Source: Pseudomonadota bacterium | Lineage (GTDB): Bacteria > Chloroflexota > UBA6077 > JAJPHF01 | DNA length: 64,000 nt | Direction of reading: 5' to 3' | Assembly: GCA_021325365.1 (NCBI GenBank) | Contig: JAJPHF010000083.1 | Location: 54,907-118,906, forward strand | Shown: positions 48,333 to 56,180 of the stretch, one piece after another | Layout of the letters: each line of letters starts with the position of its first letter | How positions within the stretch are numbered: position 1 is the first letter of the stretch | Position numbers and translations under genes: made by a program | Notes under the pieces: generated by a model | What the model was told of the DNA's origin: nothing | The model's input: only the letters and a program-made list of their open reading frames with translations | Database searches by the model: none

Positions 48333-48500
48333 CCAGGCTGGCGTGGCCCGGCGGCTACACCGCGACGCACTGCAACGGGGGCGAGTTCGGCATCATCAAG
48401 CGGCGGCTGCTCGAGCGCGAAACCGAGGAGCACGACGACTGGCGCCTGGGCCATGGGACCTGCTGGATGGCGACGTGGACCCGGCTGACTCCTCGCCTCC
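48333..48500 (+). pseudogene. Possible gene remnant of unknown family
   Basis: Reading the plus strand from about 48333 gives a protein-like stretch GGYTATHCNGGEFGIIKRRL, then ERETEEHDDWRLGHGTCWMAT, with no start codon and no conserved continuation, right at the break point of the truncated binding-protein gene. It may be a piece of another gene brought next to it by the same rearrangement. I do not recognise the family. Confidence 0.3.
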
Positions 48501-48545
48501 ATCCGGCAACACGGGGAGCTAGCGCGGGCGCCGCCGACGGCAAGC

Positions 48546-48572
48546 CCCCTTCCCCTCGTGGGGAAGGGGGCC
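48546..48572. repeat. Family B half-element
   Basis: CCCCCTTCCCCTCGTGGGGA then AGGGGG, a single hairpin like one arm of the elements at 13803 and 56425. It lies just downstream of the bicupin gene and may serve as its terminator. Confidence 0.55.
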
Positions 48573-48580
48573 GCACCCGG

Positions 48581-49699
48581 CTACTCCGCGGCGGTACACC
48601 ACTGGATCATGGACTTCATCCGGCACTTGGCGCCCGCCTTCGCCATCTCTTCCTCGAAGATCTGGTGGATGCGCGGGTCCTCGTCCTCGTACTCGATCTG
48701 CGCGCCGCCCTGCTTCAGCGACACGTCGGCGCCGCCCGTGTCCATGCGGATCGCGCCGCCGAGGTCGTAGCGCTGGCTGCCCCAGCGCAGCGCCAGGTAG
48801 CGCGCCGGCTCGGTGCCCGGGTTGAAGTGCTGGTGGAACCAGTCGTTCGGCGGCACGACCACGCTGCCCGTCTGCCAGTCCACCTTCTTGAAGTCCGCGC
48901 CGTCCGGCCAGAGCAGCGAGTATCCCTTGCCGCTCAGGATGATGACGTGGGCGCCGGGGCCGTGGCGATGGCCCTTCTTGTAAGTGCCCACCGGGAACTC
49001 CGAGATGTGCGCGGCCATCGTGTTGTGGGCCAGCTCGAACATGATGTTGCGCCCGCCCGCGCCGCGCTCCTTCCAGGAGTACAGCCCGATGTCGTGGGTG
49101 TTCGGGACGAAGTTCGTCTCCAGCACGTGGATGCGGCCCGAGGCGCCCTTGTACAGCTTGCCCTCGTCGCTGAAGTAGTTCTCCTGGCCGGCGAAGCGAT
49201 CGTCGAAGCGGTAGGGCGTGTTGAAGACGAAGTCGGTGTTGTGGAACAGGTTGATCACGACCGGGGCGTTGGTGACCGCCAGGAAGCGCGCCGGCTGGTC
49301 GCCGCGGCCGTTGAAGTGGCGGTGCCAGGCGTTGAGCGGCGTGGCGAACAGGCTCCCCTTCTGCCACTCGAAGGAGACCTTCTTGTTCTCGTCGTACCAG
49401 ATCTGGGTGGACCCGGAGCCTTCGAGCACGTAGATCATCTCTTCGAAGAGCTGGTGGCTCGGCTCCGTCGCCTTGCCGGGGGGGATCTCCAGCACGTAGG
49501 CGTCGTTGGTGCCGCCGGTGCCGTCGAGGTTGATGTAGGTGCCGAGCACGCCGCGCCGCGCCCAGGGCTTCACGTCGACTGTGCGCAGGTCGTCGACGTT
49601 GAAGCCGCGGATGACGGGGATGCCCTCCTGCTGCTGGAACTGCTCGTAGGCGTTGACCTTCTGCATGACCTCGGTTGCGGGGCTGGCCTCGACTGCCAT
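48581..49699 (-). CDS. Bicupin protein (gentisate/hydroxynaphthoate dioxygenase-like fold)
   Basis: 372-aa protein with two cupin barrels. Cupin 1 (about residues 60-150) has EIPPGKATEPSHQLFEEMIYVLEGSG, where the metal set is P-S-H-Q-L-F-E-E-M, and NAWHRHFN. Cupin 2 (about 215-320) has FPVGTYKKGHRHGPGAHVIILSGKG with H-x-H, and NDWFHQHFNPG. Both H-rich sites look able to bind a metal. The arrangement recalls ring-cleaving bicupins, but exact ligands differ, so the substrate is open. GAGGAGG lies just before ATG 49699. The gene stands alone between a decayed region and a repeat; the nearby catabolic genes make an oxidative role plausible. Confidence 0.8.
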   Translation of the reverse strand: MAVEASPATEVMQKVNAYEQFQQQEGIPVIRGFNVDDLRTVDVKPWARRGVLGTYINLDGTGGTNDAYVLEIPPGKATEPSHQLFEEMIYVLEGSGSTQIWYDENKKVSFEWQKGSLFATPLNAWHRHFNGRGDQPARFLAVTNAPVVINLFHNTDFVFNTPYRFDDRFAGQENYFSDEGKLYKGASGRIHVLETNFVPNTHDIGLYSWKERGAGGRNIMFELAHNTMAAHISEFPVGTYKKGHRHGPGAHVIILSGKGYSLLWPDGADFKKVDWQTGSVVVPPNDWFHQHFNPGTEPARYLALRWGSQRYDLGGAIRMDTGGADVSLKQGGAQIEYEDEDPRIHQIFEEEMAKAGAKCRMKSMIQWCTAAE

Positions 49700-49858
49700 G
49701 GTGCCTCCTCGCGGCTCTGACTTGCGGCGGCCCGCGTGCCGGGCCTGCCCTGTGTCCGCAGTGTACTCCCGGCCGGGCCGAGCGGCAACGTGGGGACGGC
49801 GCCGTCATTCCGGATTCCCTCGCCCCGTCGCTACGGCTGTCTGCGACGGCCGTCGTCT

Positions 49859-49940
49859 CCCCCCTCTCCTGAGGGAGAGGGGGGTAGGGGAGTGAGGTCC
49901 GCCCCTCCCCCTCGCCCCTTGGGAGAGGGCTGGGGTGAGG
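49859..49940. repeat. Family A repeat within a 344-bp gap
   Basis: CCCCCCTCTCCTGAGGGAGAG followed by CCTCGCCCCTTGGGAGAGGGC and TGGGGTGAGGG. It is the only recognisable content of 49700-49980 between the bicupin start and the Gly/Tyr-rich gene. Confidence 0.7.
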
Positions 49941-49980
49941 GCGCGCCCCGGTAGACGAACCGCCAGGCCGGATCCGATAT

Positions 49981-50015
49981 GAGCCCCGCCGGGGCGCTCG
50001 CGCCCGGCGGGGCTC
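49981..50015 (-). terminator. GC-rich hairpin downstream of the Gly/Tyr-rich gene
   Basis: GAGCCCCGCCGGGGCGC pairs with GCGCCCGGCGGGGCTC (one bulged G, 2-nt loop), about 28 bp after the stop at 50044 on the minus strand. No T-run follows. Confidence 0.55.
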
Positions 50016-50043
50016 GGTCGGGATGGGAACCGCGTCCGGACCG

Positions 50044-50616
50044 CTAGTACGGCGTGCAGCCGGTGTACCCCGCCGTGACGTTCGCCGCGCTCACGACTTG
50101 CTGCTGGCCCGTCTGAGCGTTCGTGCAGAGGTAGTTGCCCGACGTGCTGCTGACCGTCGACGTGCCGTAGCCGCCGTACGGATTGCTGATCTGCCCGTAG
50201 CCCGGGGCGCCGTAGGGCGAGGCGCCGTAGCCCATGTACGGGGCGCCGTAGCCGCCGTACGGCATGCCATAGCCCATGTACGGGGCGCCGTAGCCCATGT
50301 AGGGTGCGCCGTAGCCCATCCCGTAGCCGTAGGGGCTATAGCCGCCATAGCCGTAGGGGACGGCTCCGTAGCCGTAGCCGCCGTACGGCATGCCGCCGTA
50401 GCCCGCGTAGGCCCCGTAGGCGAGCGCCGGGTCCATCCCGTACCCGTAGGGCGCGCCGTAGCCCATGCCGTAGCCGTAGGGGCTGGCCGGGTAGCCGCCG
50501 TAGGGGCTGTAGCCGTAGGGCGTCCCGTAGCCCGTGTACTGGGCGTGGGCCGCCGGGGTTGCGCCTCCGACGAGCGTGATCGCCAGAAGCGCTGCGCTGA
50601 GGATCGCTGGTCGCAT
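50044..50616 (-). CDS. Secreted Gly/Tyr/Pro-rich low-complexity protein
   Basis: 190-aa exported protein. The signal peptide MRPAILSAALLAITLVGGATP ends at AAHAQ. Residues about 27-150 are near-periodic Y-G-x motifs (YGYSPYGGYP, YGYGMGYGAPY, GAPYMGYGAPYMGYG), with Tyr and Gly making up most of it. The last 40 residues form a different segment with two Cys (NYLCTNAQTGQQQ, TAGYTGCTPY) that could form one disulfide. ATG 50616 has AAGGA upstream; GTG 50631 is an in-frame alternative. The composition resembles structural, prion-like or adhesive surface proteins; no enzyme signature is present. No homologue is recognised. Confidence 0.75.
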   Translation of the reverse strand: MRPAILSAALLAITLVGGATPAAHAQYTGYGTPYGYSPYGGYPASPYGYGMGYGAPYGYGMDPALAYGAYAGYGGMPYGGYGYGAVPYGYGGYSPYGYGMGYGAPYMGYGAPYMGYGMPYGGYGAPYMGYGASPYGAPGYGQISNPYGGYGTSTVSSTSGNYLCTNAQTGQQQVVSAANVTAGYTGCTPY

Positions 50617-51129
50617 GCCGCATCCTTCCACTTGCCGCGGTGCGAGGCCGACGCTGCCCGCGTGGGTCCGCGCCGCCGGCGTTGCTGGGAGGCCGACGCT
50701 TCGGCCTACAGCGAGTAGCCTCCCGCCAAAGTGTTACCGACTCACTATGGAAGTGTTAAAGCAATATGGAGATCCCATTACATATGCCGTGACACATCAT
50801 AATTGCTTGACATGCGGCCAAGCGGCCACTGTTTCCGTCGAATGCTGGGCGCCGAGGATGGGCCGTGTCCCTGTCGGGAGCCTATCCTTCTTGAGTGGCC
50901 CCGGCCTGCTGCAGCAGCGGCCAGAGACGGTTGGGGGAGCGGGGCACGACCGTCAAGCTAAAGCGCGGCTGCTCGGTGGTGGACCAAACCACTGGAGCGG
51001 TCAAGAATGCTCAGTCGCCTCGGACTTCCGACGAGGGGCACACTGCCGGCGAGCGAGCTATTGCAGAGGAGCTGGCAATCAGGCTGGGGGATGATAGGGC
51101 CACCCGCCCGATCGCTGGCGCGTGCGCGC
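50617..51129. other. 513-bp region with AT-rich island and a gene remnant
   Basis: No intact gene. 50735-50830 is markedly AT-richer than the rest of the window (TTAAAGCAATATGG, ATTACATATG, ACATCATAATTGC) and includes TTGACA at 50807-50812. A decayed tail of a xanthine-dehydrogenase gene lies at 50882-51010. The AT-rich stretch could carry the promoter of the Gly/Tyr-rich gene or be foreign DNA. Confidence 0.5.
50882..51010 (-). pseudogene. Remnant of a xanthine-dehydrogenase large-subunit C terminus
   Basis: Minus strand, ending at TAG 50882: TEQPRFSLTVV then PRSPNRLWPLLQQAGATQEG. The intact gene at 53285 ends ITGLPLSPNRLWPLLQQARI. At DNA level about 30 bp around CAGCGGCCAGAG(A/G)CGGTTGGGGGAG are almost identical. 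An in-frame stop lies at 51011-51013, so only the tail remains. Confidence 0.65.
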
Positions 51130-51825
51130 TCAGGCGGGCGAGAGGCGCGTGGCGGCAGGCGGCACCGAGGCGAACAAGTTGAGCGCCAGCCAGTCGGGGA
51201 AGGCCCATACCAGCTCTCTCGGCCCGTCTATCTCCACCAGCCCCCGGTGCATCGCGTCCGCCAGGGCCATCTGGCCCATCCACACCCGGTGCAGCGCCAC
51301 GGTATCGGCGGTCACGCGCATATCGACGTCGAACTCTGGGTCCTTCAGACAGACTGACGGTTCGGGCCGCTCCAACACCAGCCAGAACACGCCCTGGCGA
51401 GCGCCGCGGAACTCGAATTGCACGACCACTCGGCGCTCCGGCAGCCGATCGAGGTGGATCCGGCGGTGCATGTCCCACATGAGCAGCTGCGGGTCCGTGT
51501 CTGCCGGCCCAATGTCGTGATTCACCCAGCGTTGCCCCCACTCCCCGAGCAGCCGCACGACGTCCCAGAGCCCCTGGCCCGCCGGTGTCGGCCAGTACTC
51601 CACGCGCCGGCCGTTGGCGGTGGTGCGGCGCTCGACCACCCCGGCCCGCTCCAGCGACCGCAGTCGCTGAACAAGCAGCGAGTGCGGAATCCCGGGCACG
51701 CCTTGCTCCAGCTCGTGGAAGCGGTGGCTCCCCGCAAGCAGCTCCCGGATGATGAGCGGCGTCCAGCGCTCCGCGAAGATCTCGGCGGCCTTGGCCACTG
51801 GACAGAACCCGCCGTACGTGCGCAT
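51130..51825 (-). CDS. HxlR-type winged-helix regulator with C-terminal SCP2-like domain
   Basis: 231-aa regulator. The N-terminal HxlR domain is complete: CPVAKAAEIFAERWTPLIIREL with the conserved Cys, GSHRFHELEQGVPGIPHSLLVQRL, LERAGVVERR and YWPTPAGQGL. Residues about 125-231 add VVVQFEFRGARQGVFWLVLE, VDMRVTADTVALHRVWMGQM and GPRELVWAFPDWLAL, resembling sterol-carrier-type ligand pockets seen in similar two-domain regulators. ATG 51825 has GGAGG 8 nt upstream. It is divergent from the acyl-CoA dehydrogenase (51968), which it probably controls in response to a hydrophobic or acyl ligand. Confidence 0.85.
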   Translation of the reverse strand: MRTYGGFCPVAKAAEIFAERWTPLIIRELLAGSHRFHELEQGVPGIPHSLLVQRLRSLERAGVVERRTTANGRRVEYWPTPAGQGLWDVVRLLGEWGQRWVNHDIGPADTDPQLLMWDMHRRIHLDRLPERRVVVQFEFRGARQGVFWLVLERPEPSVCLKDPEFDVDMRVTADTVALHRVWMGQMALADAMHRGLVEIDGPRELVWAFPDWLALNLFASVPPAATRLSPA

Positions 51826-51967
51826 GCCCGACACCTCCAGCGTCTGTCATCCCATCTTACTCCACTTTTTGCACTGACCTAATGCCCAGCGCCTGCGTAT
51901 GCTCGACTTGAGCGGAGCGATGCCTCGCTCGCGGCGACGCGTGCAATTCGTTCCTAGGAGGAGCACC

Positions 51968-53155
51968 ATGACGCTCGCACCGGTAGGCCCGCAGACGACG
52001 AGCGCGCCCCCGAGCGGCGAGACGGCCGGCTGGGACCTGCCTACCCTCGCCACAACGCTAGCCGACGAGTTCCGCGGCCGAGCCGCGGCGCTGGATCAGA
52101 CCGGCGAGTTCCCCGTGGCGAACTACCGACGCATGCGCGAGACGGGCTACCTGCGCGCGGCCGTGCCCGCCGAGCTGGGCGGGCTCGGCGCGGGCCTGGC
52201 AGCCATGGCGCGGGCCCAGCAGGCGCTGGCGCGCGGTTGCGCCTCGACCGCGCTCGCCGTCAACATGCACCATTTCCAGGTCGGCTTCGTCGCGGACACC
52301 TGGCGCCGGACCGCCGCCCCGCCCAGCGAGCAGCTGCTGCGCCGCATCGCGGCGGAGGGTATCGTGATGGGCTCGACGGGCGCCGAGGCCGTCGTCGCCG
52401 GGGCCTGGACCACCCCCACCCTCGCGCGGCGCCAAGACGGCGGGTATCGGATCAGCGGCCACAAGTCCTTCTGCTCCCAGGCCCCCGGCATGGACGTGGT
52501 CCGCGTCAACGCGCTCGACAGCGAGACCGGCGAGATCCTGGTGTGCAGCGTGCCGGCGCGAGCGGAGGGCGTCCGGGTGGTGGAGACCTGGGACACCGCC
52601 GGGATGCGCGGCACCGCCAGCCACGATCTCATCCTGGAGAACGTCTTCGTGCCCGAGGCGGCGGTCGGGGCGCGCCTGCCGGCGAGCGGACCGATGCAGC
52701 ACCCGGCGCTGGCCGGCACGGTCGTCTGGTTCCTCACGCTGACCGCCAGCGTGTACCTGGGCATCGCCGAGGAGGCGCGGGCCGAGGGGCTGCGGGCCGT
52801 CGGCAGCGGTATCAACTCCACCTACCGCGCGGCGCCGCTGACCGATCTCCTCATCGGCCAGATGGAAGCGGCCTACGCCACCGCCCGGGCCGTCCGCGAC
52901 CAGATCGTGGGGCAGCTCGACGCCGACCGCGCGGACGCGCAGGCGGCTCTGGCGCAGGCCATCCTGTGCAAGGAGATTGTCACCACCCAGGCGGTTAGCG
53001 TGGTGGATCGGGCCGTCGAGCTAGCCGGCGGGCGCGCCTACTTCCGCAAGTCGCCGCTGGAGCGGCTGGTCCGCGACGTGGGCGCCGCGCGCTTCCATCC
53101 CCCGGCCGCGCCCACGTCCTTCCAGATGGTCGGGGAGCGAGTGCGGCACGCCTAA
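51968..53155 (+). CDS. Acyl-CoA dehydrogenase family protein
   Basis: 395-aa flavoprotein. The N-terminal helical domain has FPVANYRRMRETGYLRAAVPAELGG and ALARGCASTALAVNMHHF; the middle domain ISGHKSFCSQAPGMDVV and TWDTAGMRGTASHDL, the FAD-contact wording of the family; and the C-terminal domain VVDRAVELAGGRAYFRKSPLERLVRDV. No catalytic Glu can be assigned with certainty, and the GMRGTAS type also covers flavin monooxygenases such as DszC. AGGAGGAG lies just upstream of ATG 51968. It is divergent from the HxlR regulator and convergent with the xanthine-dehydrogenase large subunit. Confidence 0.88.
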   Translation: MTLAPVGPQTTSAPPSGETAGWDLPTLATTLADEFRGRAAALDQTGEFPVANYRRMRETGYLRAAVPAELGGLGAGLAAMARAQQALARGCASTALAVNMHHFQVGFVADTWRRTAAPPSEQLLRRIAAEGIVMGSTGAEAVVAGAWTTPTLARRQDGGYRISGHKSFCSQAPGMDVVRVNALDSETGEILVCSVPARAEGVRVVETWDTAGMRGTASHDLILENVFVPEAAVGARLPASGPMQHPALAGTVVWFLTLTASVYLGIAEEARAEGLRAVGSGINSTYRAAPLTDLLIGQMEAAYATARAVRDQIVGQLDADRADAQAALAQAILCKEIVTTQAVSVVDRAVELAGGRAYFRKSPLERLVRDVGAARFHPPAAPTSFQMVGERVRHA

Positions 53156-53206
53156 CCCAGCGGCCAGCGGACCCGTGCGGCCTCCTCGGCTCACGTCCTG
53201 GCCCCT

Positions 53207-53239
53207 GCCGCCCGGCCCGCGGGCTGCCGGCCGGGCGGC
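53207..53239. terminator. Hairpin between convergent genes
   Basis: GCCGCCCGGCC (53207-53217) pairs with GGCCGGGCGGC (53229-53239), 11-nt loop, between the acyl-CoA dehydrogenase stop and the convergent xanthine-dehydrogenase stop. Confidence 0.55.
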
Positions 53240-53284
53240 GCGGTGCATGGCCCTGCCGTTACAGCGTCGGCTGAAGACTCTAGG

Positions 53285-55699
53285 CTAGGCGTCTTGAGCG
53301 ATACGGGCCTGCTGGAGCAGCGGCCAGAGGCGGTTGGGGGAGAGAGGCAGGCCGGTGATGCGGATGCCGAGCGGCCGCAGGGCGTCCTCGACGGCGTTGG
53401 CGACGCAGGCGGGCGCGGGGATGGCGCCGCCCTCGCCGACGCCCTTGGTGCCGAGCGGTGTGAACGGCGACGGCGTCTCCAGGCGGTCCGTCTCGATCGT
53501 CGGCACGTCGGAGGCCGTGGGCTTCAGGTAGTCCATGAACGTCGTCGTGAGGAGCTGGCCCTGCTCGTCGTAGACGAACTCCTCCAGCAGCGCCGCGCCG
53601 ATCCCGTGGACCGTCGCCCCGTGGACCTGCCCCTCGACGATCAGCGGGTTGATCTCCTTCCCGCAGTCGTGGACCACGCCGTAGCGCCGCACCTGCACCT
53701 GGGCTGTCTCCGGGTCCACCTCGACCAGGCAGATGTGGGCGGCGTTCGTGAAGATGAGCTGGCCGCGCACGCGGTCGGCCTCGTCGGGTAGCTCGGCGAG
53801 CGGGTTCGAGTAGTAGTGCGTCGCCTCCAGGCCGGGCTCCAGGCCGCGCGGCAGCGCCAGCAGGTTGCGATAGGCGACCTGGGCCACCTCGCGCAGCGTC
53901 AGCTGCTGCGTCGGCACGCCGCGCACCTGCACGCGGCCGTCGCGCAGCTCCAGATCGTCGAGCGGCGCCTCCAGCAGGTGTGCGGCGATCGTCAGGATCT
54001 TCGCCCGCACCTTGGCAGCGGCTCCCAGGATGGCGCCCACGTCGGTCGTGGCGAACTTGTTCGCGTAGTTGCCCGACGAGTACATCCAGGGCGTCGTATC
54101 CGAGTCGAACCAGGGATGCACGCGCACGTCGTCGGGTGTGAGCGCCAGCACGTCGGCCACGATCTGCGCCGCGGCCGTCTCGTAGCCCTGGCCGCTGCAC
54201 ACGTCGCCGAACGTCACGCGCGCCTTGCCGTCGGGCTCCAGGCGCACGGCCGCCGCCTCGCCCACGCCGGTGCTCGTCTTCTTGCCCGTCACCAGCATGT
54301 AGGCGGCGAGGTTCGACGAGGCCGGCTCGATGGCGGTGCTCAGGCCGATGCCCAGGTAGCGGCCCGCGGCGCGGGCGCGCGCCTGCTCGGCCCGCAGGGC
54401 GTCGTAGTCGAGCAGGCGCAGCGCGGTGCGTAGCGTCTCCGGGAAGTTGCCGCTGTCGTAGTAGGCGCCGGTCGGCGTCTCGTAGGGGAACTGGTCGGGC
54501 GGCACGAAGTTGCGGAAGCGCAGCTCGGCCGGGTCGAGCCCCAGGCGCTCCGCGATGCGGTCCATTAGCCGCTCCAGTGCGAAGCACATGAACGGCTTGC
54601 CGATGCCGCGGTTGGCGCCCGACGGACACTTGTTGGTGAGCACCGAGTAGGGCTCGAAGCGCACCGCCGGGATGGCGTAGGTGTTCACCATGTTGCCCAG
54701 CTTCAGCAGGCTGTGCTGGCAGGGCGAGATCAGGTTCGTGCCCTCGTCGGCGTAGTCGCGCACCTTCAGCGCGGTAACTGTGCCGTCGCGCCGCACGGCC
54801 GCTTCCAGGTACATGACCCCGTCGCACGCCTGCATGAGTGCCGTCAGGTTCTCGCGGCGGTCCTCGACGTACTTCACGGGGCGGCCGGTCGCCATGGCCA
54901 GCAGCGCCACGGCGACGATGTAGGCGGGGCGGCGCTTGTTGCCGAAGCCGCCGCCGATATCCGGCGTGATGAGATGGATCTGCGTCTCGGACAGCCGCAG
55001 CGCCTCGGCCACGACGCCGATCGTGAGGCCGGGGCGCTGGTCGTTGGTGTAGATGGTGAGCACTTCCTGGCCGGCGTCCCAGTCGGCGATGACGCCGAAG
55101 CACTCGATGGGCGTCGAGGCGTAGCGCTGGATGGTGAAGCGCTCGGCCACGACCTCGTCCGCCGCGGCGAAGGCCGCGCCCACGTCGCCGTACTCGAAGG
55201 TGTCGTGCCAGACGACGTTCGAGCCGGCCTCCTCGTAGACCAGCGGCGCGTCGGGCTCGGTCGCGCGCTCGACGTCCACGACCGCCGGCAGCTCCTCGTA
55301 AGCGACCTCGACGAGCGCGGCGCCGTCCTCGGCGGTCGCCCGATCCACGGCCGCGACGATCGCCAGCGGCTCGCCCACGTAGCGCACCTTGTCGCTGGCC
55401 AGACAGTAGTTCGGCGGCTCGGAGGGGATCGGGATGAGCGGCCGCAGCGAGCCCGACCGCGCGTGCGCCTCGGCGCCGGTGAGCACGCCGTACACGCCGT
55501 CGAGCGCCCGCGCCGCGCTCGCGTCCACGCTCACGAGGCGCGCGTGCGCGTGCGGGCTACGCACGAAGGCGGCGTGCAGCATGCCGGCCAGCTTCACGTC
55601 GTCCAGAAAGCGCCCCCGCCCGGTGAGCAGGCGCGGGTCTTCCTTCCGCTTGAGCGCGGTCCCGGTCCAGGTTGTTTGTAGCTCGTGCCAGTCGAGCAT
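53285..55699 (-). CDS. Xanthine dehydrogenase family, molybdopterin-binding large subunit
   Basis: 804-aa molybdenum hydroxylase subunit. LKRKEDPRLLTGRGRFLDDV and AAFVRSPHAHARL open the aldehyde-oxidase hammerhead domain; YVGEPLAIVAA follows. The Mo-cofactor domain has PDIGGGFGNKRRP, then CPSGANRGIGKPFMCFALERL at the active-site loop position, GVGEAAAV-type motifs, and near the end GTKGVGEGGAIPAPACVANAV with the active-site Glu (GVGE). The CO-dehydrogenase loops (AYxCSFR or AYRGAGR) are absent, so it is another hydroxylase. The 2Fe-2S subunit is at 56181 and the FAD subunit at 62918. Start ATG 55699 lacks a strong ribosome binding site; a repeat lies directly upstream. Confidence 0.9.
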   Translation of the reverse strand: MLDWHELQTTWTGTALKRKEDPRLLTGRGRFLDDVKLAGMLHAAFVRSPHAHARLVSVDASAARALDGVYGVLTGAEAHARSGSLRPLIPIPSEPPNYCLASDKVRYVGEPLAIVAAVDRATAEDGAALVEVAYEELPAVVDVERATEPDAPLVYEEAGSNVVWHDTFEYGDVGAAFAAADEVVAERFTIQRYASTPIECFGVIADWDAGQEVLTIYTNDQRPGLTIGVVAEALRLSETQIHLITPDIGGGFGNKRRPAYIVAVALLAMATGRPVKYVEDRRENLTALMQACDGVMYLEAAVRRDGTVTALKVRDYADEGTNLISPCQHSLLKLGNMVNTYAIPAVRFEPYSVLTNKCPSGANRGIGKPFMCFALERLMDRIAERLGLDPAELRFRNFVPPDQFPYETPTGAYYDSGNFPETLRTALRLLDYDALRAEQARARAAGRYLGIGLSTAIEPASSNLAAYMLVTGKKTSTGVGEAAAVRLEPDGKARVTFGDVCSGQGYETAAAQIVADVLALTPDDVRVHPWFDSDTTPWMYSSGNYANKFATTDVGAILGAAAKVRAKILTIAAHLLEAPLDDLELRDGRVQVRGVPTQQLTLREVAQVAYRNLLALPRGLEPGLEATHYYSNPLAELPDEADRVRGQLIFTNAAHICLVEVDPETAQVQVRRYGVVHDCGKEINPLIVEGQVHGATVHGIGAALLEEFVYDEQGQLLTTTFMDYLKPTASDVPTIETDRLETPSPFTPLGTKGVGEGGAIPAPACVANAVEDALRPLGIRITGLPLSPNRLWPLLQQARIAQDA

Positions 55700-55708
55700 G
55701 GGTGACCT

Positions 55709-55746
55709 AACCCCCCGGCCCCCCTTTCCTATCAGGGAAGGGGGGA
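55709..55746. repeat. Family B half-element upstream of the large-subunit gene
   Basis: CCCCCCGGCCCCCCTTTCC then TATCAGGGAAGGGGGG, one hairpin of the family B element. It lies between the large-subunit start and the small membrane-protein gene and may affect expression of the operon. Confidence 0.6.
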
Positions 55747-55753
55747 GCGCGGT

Positions 55754-56143
55754 CTAGGTAGTGGCGTTGGTGCGTGCTTCGTGGAGTGCCAGGTGCGCGG
55801 CCGCTAAGAGTAAGAACAGCGCGACGAGCAAGCCAAGTACGAGTGGAAGCCAGAAGATCCACAGGAAGACGAACATAGCAGCCAGGAAGGCATCCTGGGA
55901 TGCATTGACGATACTCACCACACCGCCGCCGAGCAGCATGGTACCTGGGCCACCGATCGCGGCAGCGACCATCATGAACGCACCGGTTCGTTGGCGCTCG
56001 GCTGCTACACGAACTCCAATACAGCCGAGCGTACACACTCCCGCGCTTGCCATGAACAGCAGCCATTCGCCACTGCCGGGCCTTGCGGCAAGCAGCCCGA
56101 CAACTGCGATTACCAGGCTCAACGCGCTGCCCGCGAACCCCAT
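55754..56143 (-). CDS. Small polytopic membrane protein
   Basis: 129-aa protein with four hydrophobic segments: ALSLVIAVVGLLAA, EWLLFMASAGVCTLGCIGVRV, FMMVAAAIGGPGTMLLGGGV and a long pair FLAAMFVFLWIFWLPLVLG/LLVALFLLLAAAHLA. Not recognised. It lies between the 2Fe-2S and Mo subunits of the xanthine-dehydrogenase-type enzyme, on the same strand, with only 37 bp to the former's stop, so it is in that operon. The start is uncertain: ATG 56143 is used; a TTG at 56176 would add eleven residues. Its base composition is less GC-biased than its neighbours, which hints at a later insertion. Confidence 0.6.
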   Translation of the reverse strand: MGFAGSALSLVIAVVGLLAARPGSGEWLLFMASAGVCTLGCIGVRVAAERQRTGAFMMVAAAIGGPGTMLLGGGVVSIVNASQDAFLAAMFVFLWIFWLPLVLGLLVALFLLLAAAHLALHEARTNATT

Positions 56144-56180
56144 GCCGCGTGCTGGTTCCGCCCAATAGCTTCCCAACAGC

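Noticed and set aside
50023..50718. 231-aa plus-strand ORF over the Tyr/Gly-rich gene
   Set aside because: Its Val/Ala/Arg-rich repeats are the antisense reading of the Y-G codons; the minus-strand frame has a signal peptide and ribosome binding site.
53285..55699. Aerobic CO dehydrogenase large subunit (CoxL)
   Set aside because: The active-site loop reads GANRGIGKP, not AYxCSFR (form I) or AYRGAGR (form II), so CO oxidation is not supported.
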